A DNA stretch of 5,728 nucleotides from Pyrodictium delaneyi. GTDB lineage: Archaea; Thermoproteota; Thermoprotei_A; Sulfolobales; Pyrodictiaceae. A program made the translations under genes and the position numbers. Each line of letters begins with the position of its first letter. Within the stretch, counting starts at the first letter, position 1. The stretch covers positions 1 to 5,728 of the forward strand of contig DQVR01000010.1 in the NCBI GenBank assembly GCA_015661645.1, given 5' to 3'. The notes under the pieces are model-generated. The model saw nothing but the letters and a program-made list of their open reading frames with translations, did not search any database and was not told the origin of the DNA. This document shows, piece after piece, positions 5,248 to 5,728 of this stretch.

Positions 5248-5271
5248 AGCCAGCTCTATAGCCAGCTCTAT
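5248..5271. repeat. Two tandem 12-base repeats, complementary to the end of the next gene
   Basis: The unit AGCCAGCTCTAT occurs twice, perfectly, head to tail. Ten bases of it (GCCAGCTCTA) occur inverted at 5311-5320, inside the last codons of the 68-residue gene. In that gene's minus-strand message the coding copy could therefore pair with either downstream copy, giving a 10-pair stem with a loop of about 40 or 52 bases. The rest of 5088-5300 holds no gene that I can support; a GGAGG at 5241-5245 has no start codon after it. Confidence 0.7.
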
Positions 5272-5300
5272 AACATAACGACGTACTGTATTCTATACGG

Positions 5301-5507
5301 CTAGACCTGGTAGAGCTGGCGTCTGGTCTCCTCTGGAACCTCGTCCTCCTTAAGTACGGGGAACGATATCGGCGGCTCCCTTCTCTTAGGCCCTACTACT
5401 ATGTACTTGGACGCGTCATCGTCTTTCCGGCTCTTGAGAACACGTACCTTGATATACCACCCATCGTTACGGAGCACGTAGGCGTATTTACCGTGCTTCC
5501 CGCTCAT
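5301..5507 (-). CDS. Small basic protein of unknown function, 68 residues
   Basis: Not recognised. A short, highly charged soluble protein (many Lys/Arg, also Asp/Glu), with no cysteine, signal or membrane segment. Alternating hydrophobic residues suggest beta strands: KYAYVLRN (7-14), GWYIKVRVLKS (16-26) and KYIVVGP (34-40), then a Pro/Glu-rich tail that ends in a possible helix (EETRRQLYQV). The pattern suits a small beta-barrel or nucleic-acid-associated fold, but no motif proves this. The ATG start has GGGGTG at 5518-5523, ten bases upstream, and a TATA-like CTTATAGC at 5551-5558. It is divergent from the isochorismatase-family gene and followed, downstream, by a repeat pair complementary to its own end. 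The good start signals and protein-like composition argue that it is real. Confidence 0.65.
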   Translation of the reverse strand: MSGKHGKYAYVLRNDGWYIKVRVLKSRKDDDASKYIVVGPKRREPPISFPVLKEDEVPEETRRQLYQV

Positions 5508-5549
5508 CCCGTCCTTGCACCCCAGGTCACAGCTCCCAGGTGCGTGGCT

Positions 5550-5560
5550 GGCTATAAGCC
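5550..5560 (-). promoter_or_regulatory. TATA box for the 68-residue protein gene
   Basis: On the minus strand GGCTTATAGCC would start transcription near 5529, leaving about 20 bases with the GGGGTG ribosome site before ATG 5507. The same eight bases in plus orientation (GCTATAAG) recur at 5579-5586 in the promoter of the divergent gene. Confidence 0.45.
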
Positions 5561-5578
5561 TTAGAGTCAGGGCTCTTA

Positions 5579-5591
5579 GCTATAAGTATAG
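5579..5591 (+). promoter_or_regulatory. TATA box for a leaderless isochorismatase-family transcript
   Basis: GCTATAAGTATAG is centred about 20 bases before ATG 5604, so transcription probably begins at or within a few bases of the start codon. No clear Shine-Dalgarno precedes the ATG, in keeping with a leaderless message. Confidence 0.6.
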
Positions 5592-5603
5592 GGAGAGCAG
5601 ACT

Positions 5604-5728
5604 ATGAGTGTAGCCGGGAAGACAAAGGTAGAAGTACCAGAGATACCAATTAAGGAGGCAGTAGAGCTTCCAGCGGAGAAAACAGCGCTGATCATAGTAG
5701 ACATGCAGAACGACTTCGTAAAACCCCA
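5604..5728 (+). CDS. Isochorismatase/nicotinamidase-family cysteine hydrolase, N-terminal part
   Basis: Forty-one complete codons, cut by the right window edge. After a 26-residue lead rich in Val, Glu and Pro, residues 28-41 read ALIIVDMQNDFVKP, the first strand and signature of the isochorismatase superfamily. D33 corresponds to the catalytic aspartate of the Asp-Lys-Cys triad; the lysine, cysteine and any metal ligands lie beyond the window. Members hydrolyse amides or vinyl ethers, such as nicotinamide to nicotinate in NAD salvage, but the substrate cannot be named from this fragment. ATG 5604 fits the TATA box at 5579-5591 as a leaderless start. Archaeal homologues often have such an N-terminal extension before the first strand. 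Confidence 0.88.
   Translation, partial: MSVAGKTKVEVPEIPIKEAVELPAEKTALIIVDMQNDFVKP

Noticed and set aside
1..5728. CRISPR array, insertion sequence, rRNA or toxin-antitoxin pair
   Set aside because: No regularly spaced repeats, transposase motifs or rRNA segments seen; the only tandem repeat is a 2 x 12-base unit without spacers.

Overview
The window looks like chromosomal DNA from a hyperthermophilic crenarchaeon, most likely a Desulfurococcales/Pyrodictiaceae-type organism such as a relative of Hyperthermus; the genus is inferred, not proven. Reasons: an archaeal intron-free tRNA-Thr(UGU), a crenarchaeal long-chain-polyamine-type aminopropyltransferase, a DUF357-cytidylyltransferase fusion typical of archaea, A/T-rich TATA boxes 20-30 bases before several starts (leaderless transcripts), GGTG-type Shine-Dalgarno sites, and very frequent TTG starts (4 of 8 assigned genes).

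Left part (1-1461): a small TrmB-like winged-helix regulator (94-504, +) faces a polyamine aminopropyltransferase gene (586-1461, -) across 81 bases. Each has a near-perfect inverted repeat beside its predicted TATA box (9-22 and 1508-1527), so both may be under specific control.

Middle part (1462-3015): an accessory-looking stretch with no intact protein gene. Positions 1641-2432 hold a broken gene for a membrane-anchored, probably glycosylated surface protein: it reads through in one direction only if one in-frame TAG and two compensating frameshifts are ignored. Then comes a stretch (about 2470-2650) with no coding signal but strong, nested base pairing, a TATA box and a T-rich end on the minus strand: a candidate undescribed structured RNA. 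A tRNA-Thr gene (2807-2882, -), with CCA encoded, follows.

Right part (3016-5728): ordinary chromosomal genes: a YkgJ-type cysteine-cluster protein and a DUF357-nucleotidyltransferase (RibL-like FAD synthase candidate), both plus strand; a DUF1028 Ntn-hydrolase-like protein and a 68-residue protein of unknown role, both minus strand; and the first 41 codons of an isochorismatase-family cysteine hydrolase running off the right edge. The RibL-like enzyme (flavin cofactor) and the isochorismatase-family enzyme (often nicotinamide salvage) hint loosely at cofactor metabolism, but the genes are not one operon, and I see no mobile element, CRISPR array or rRNA.
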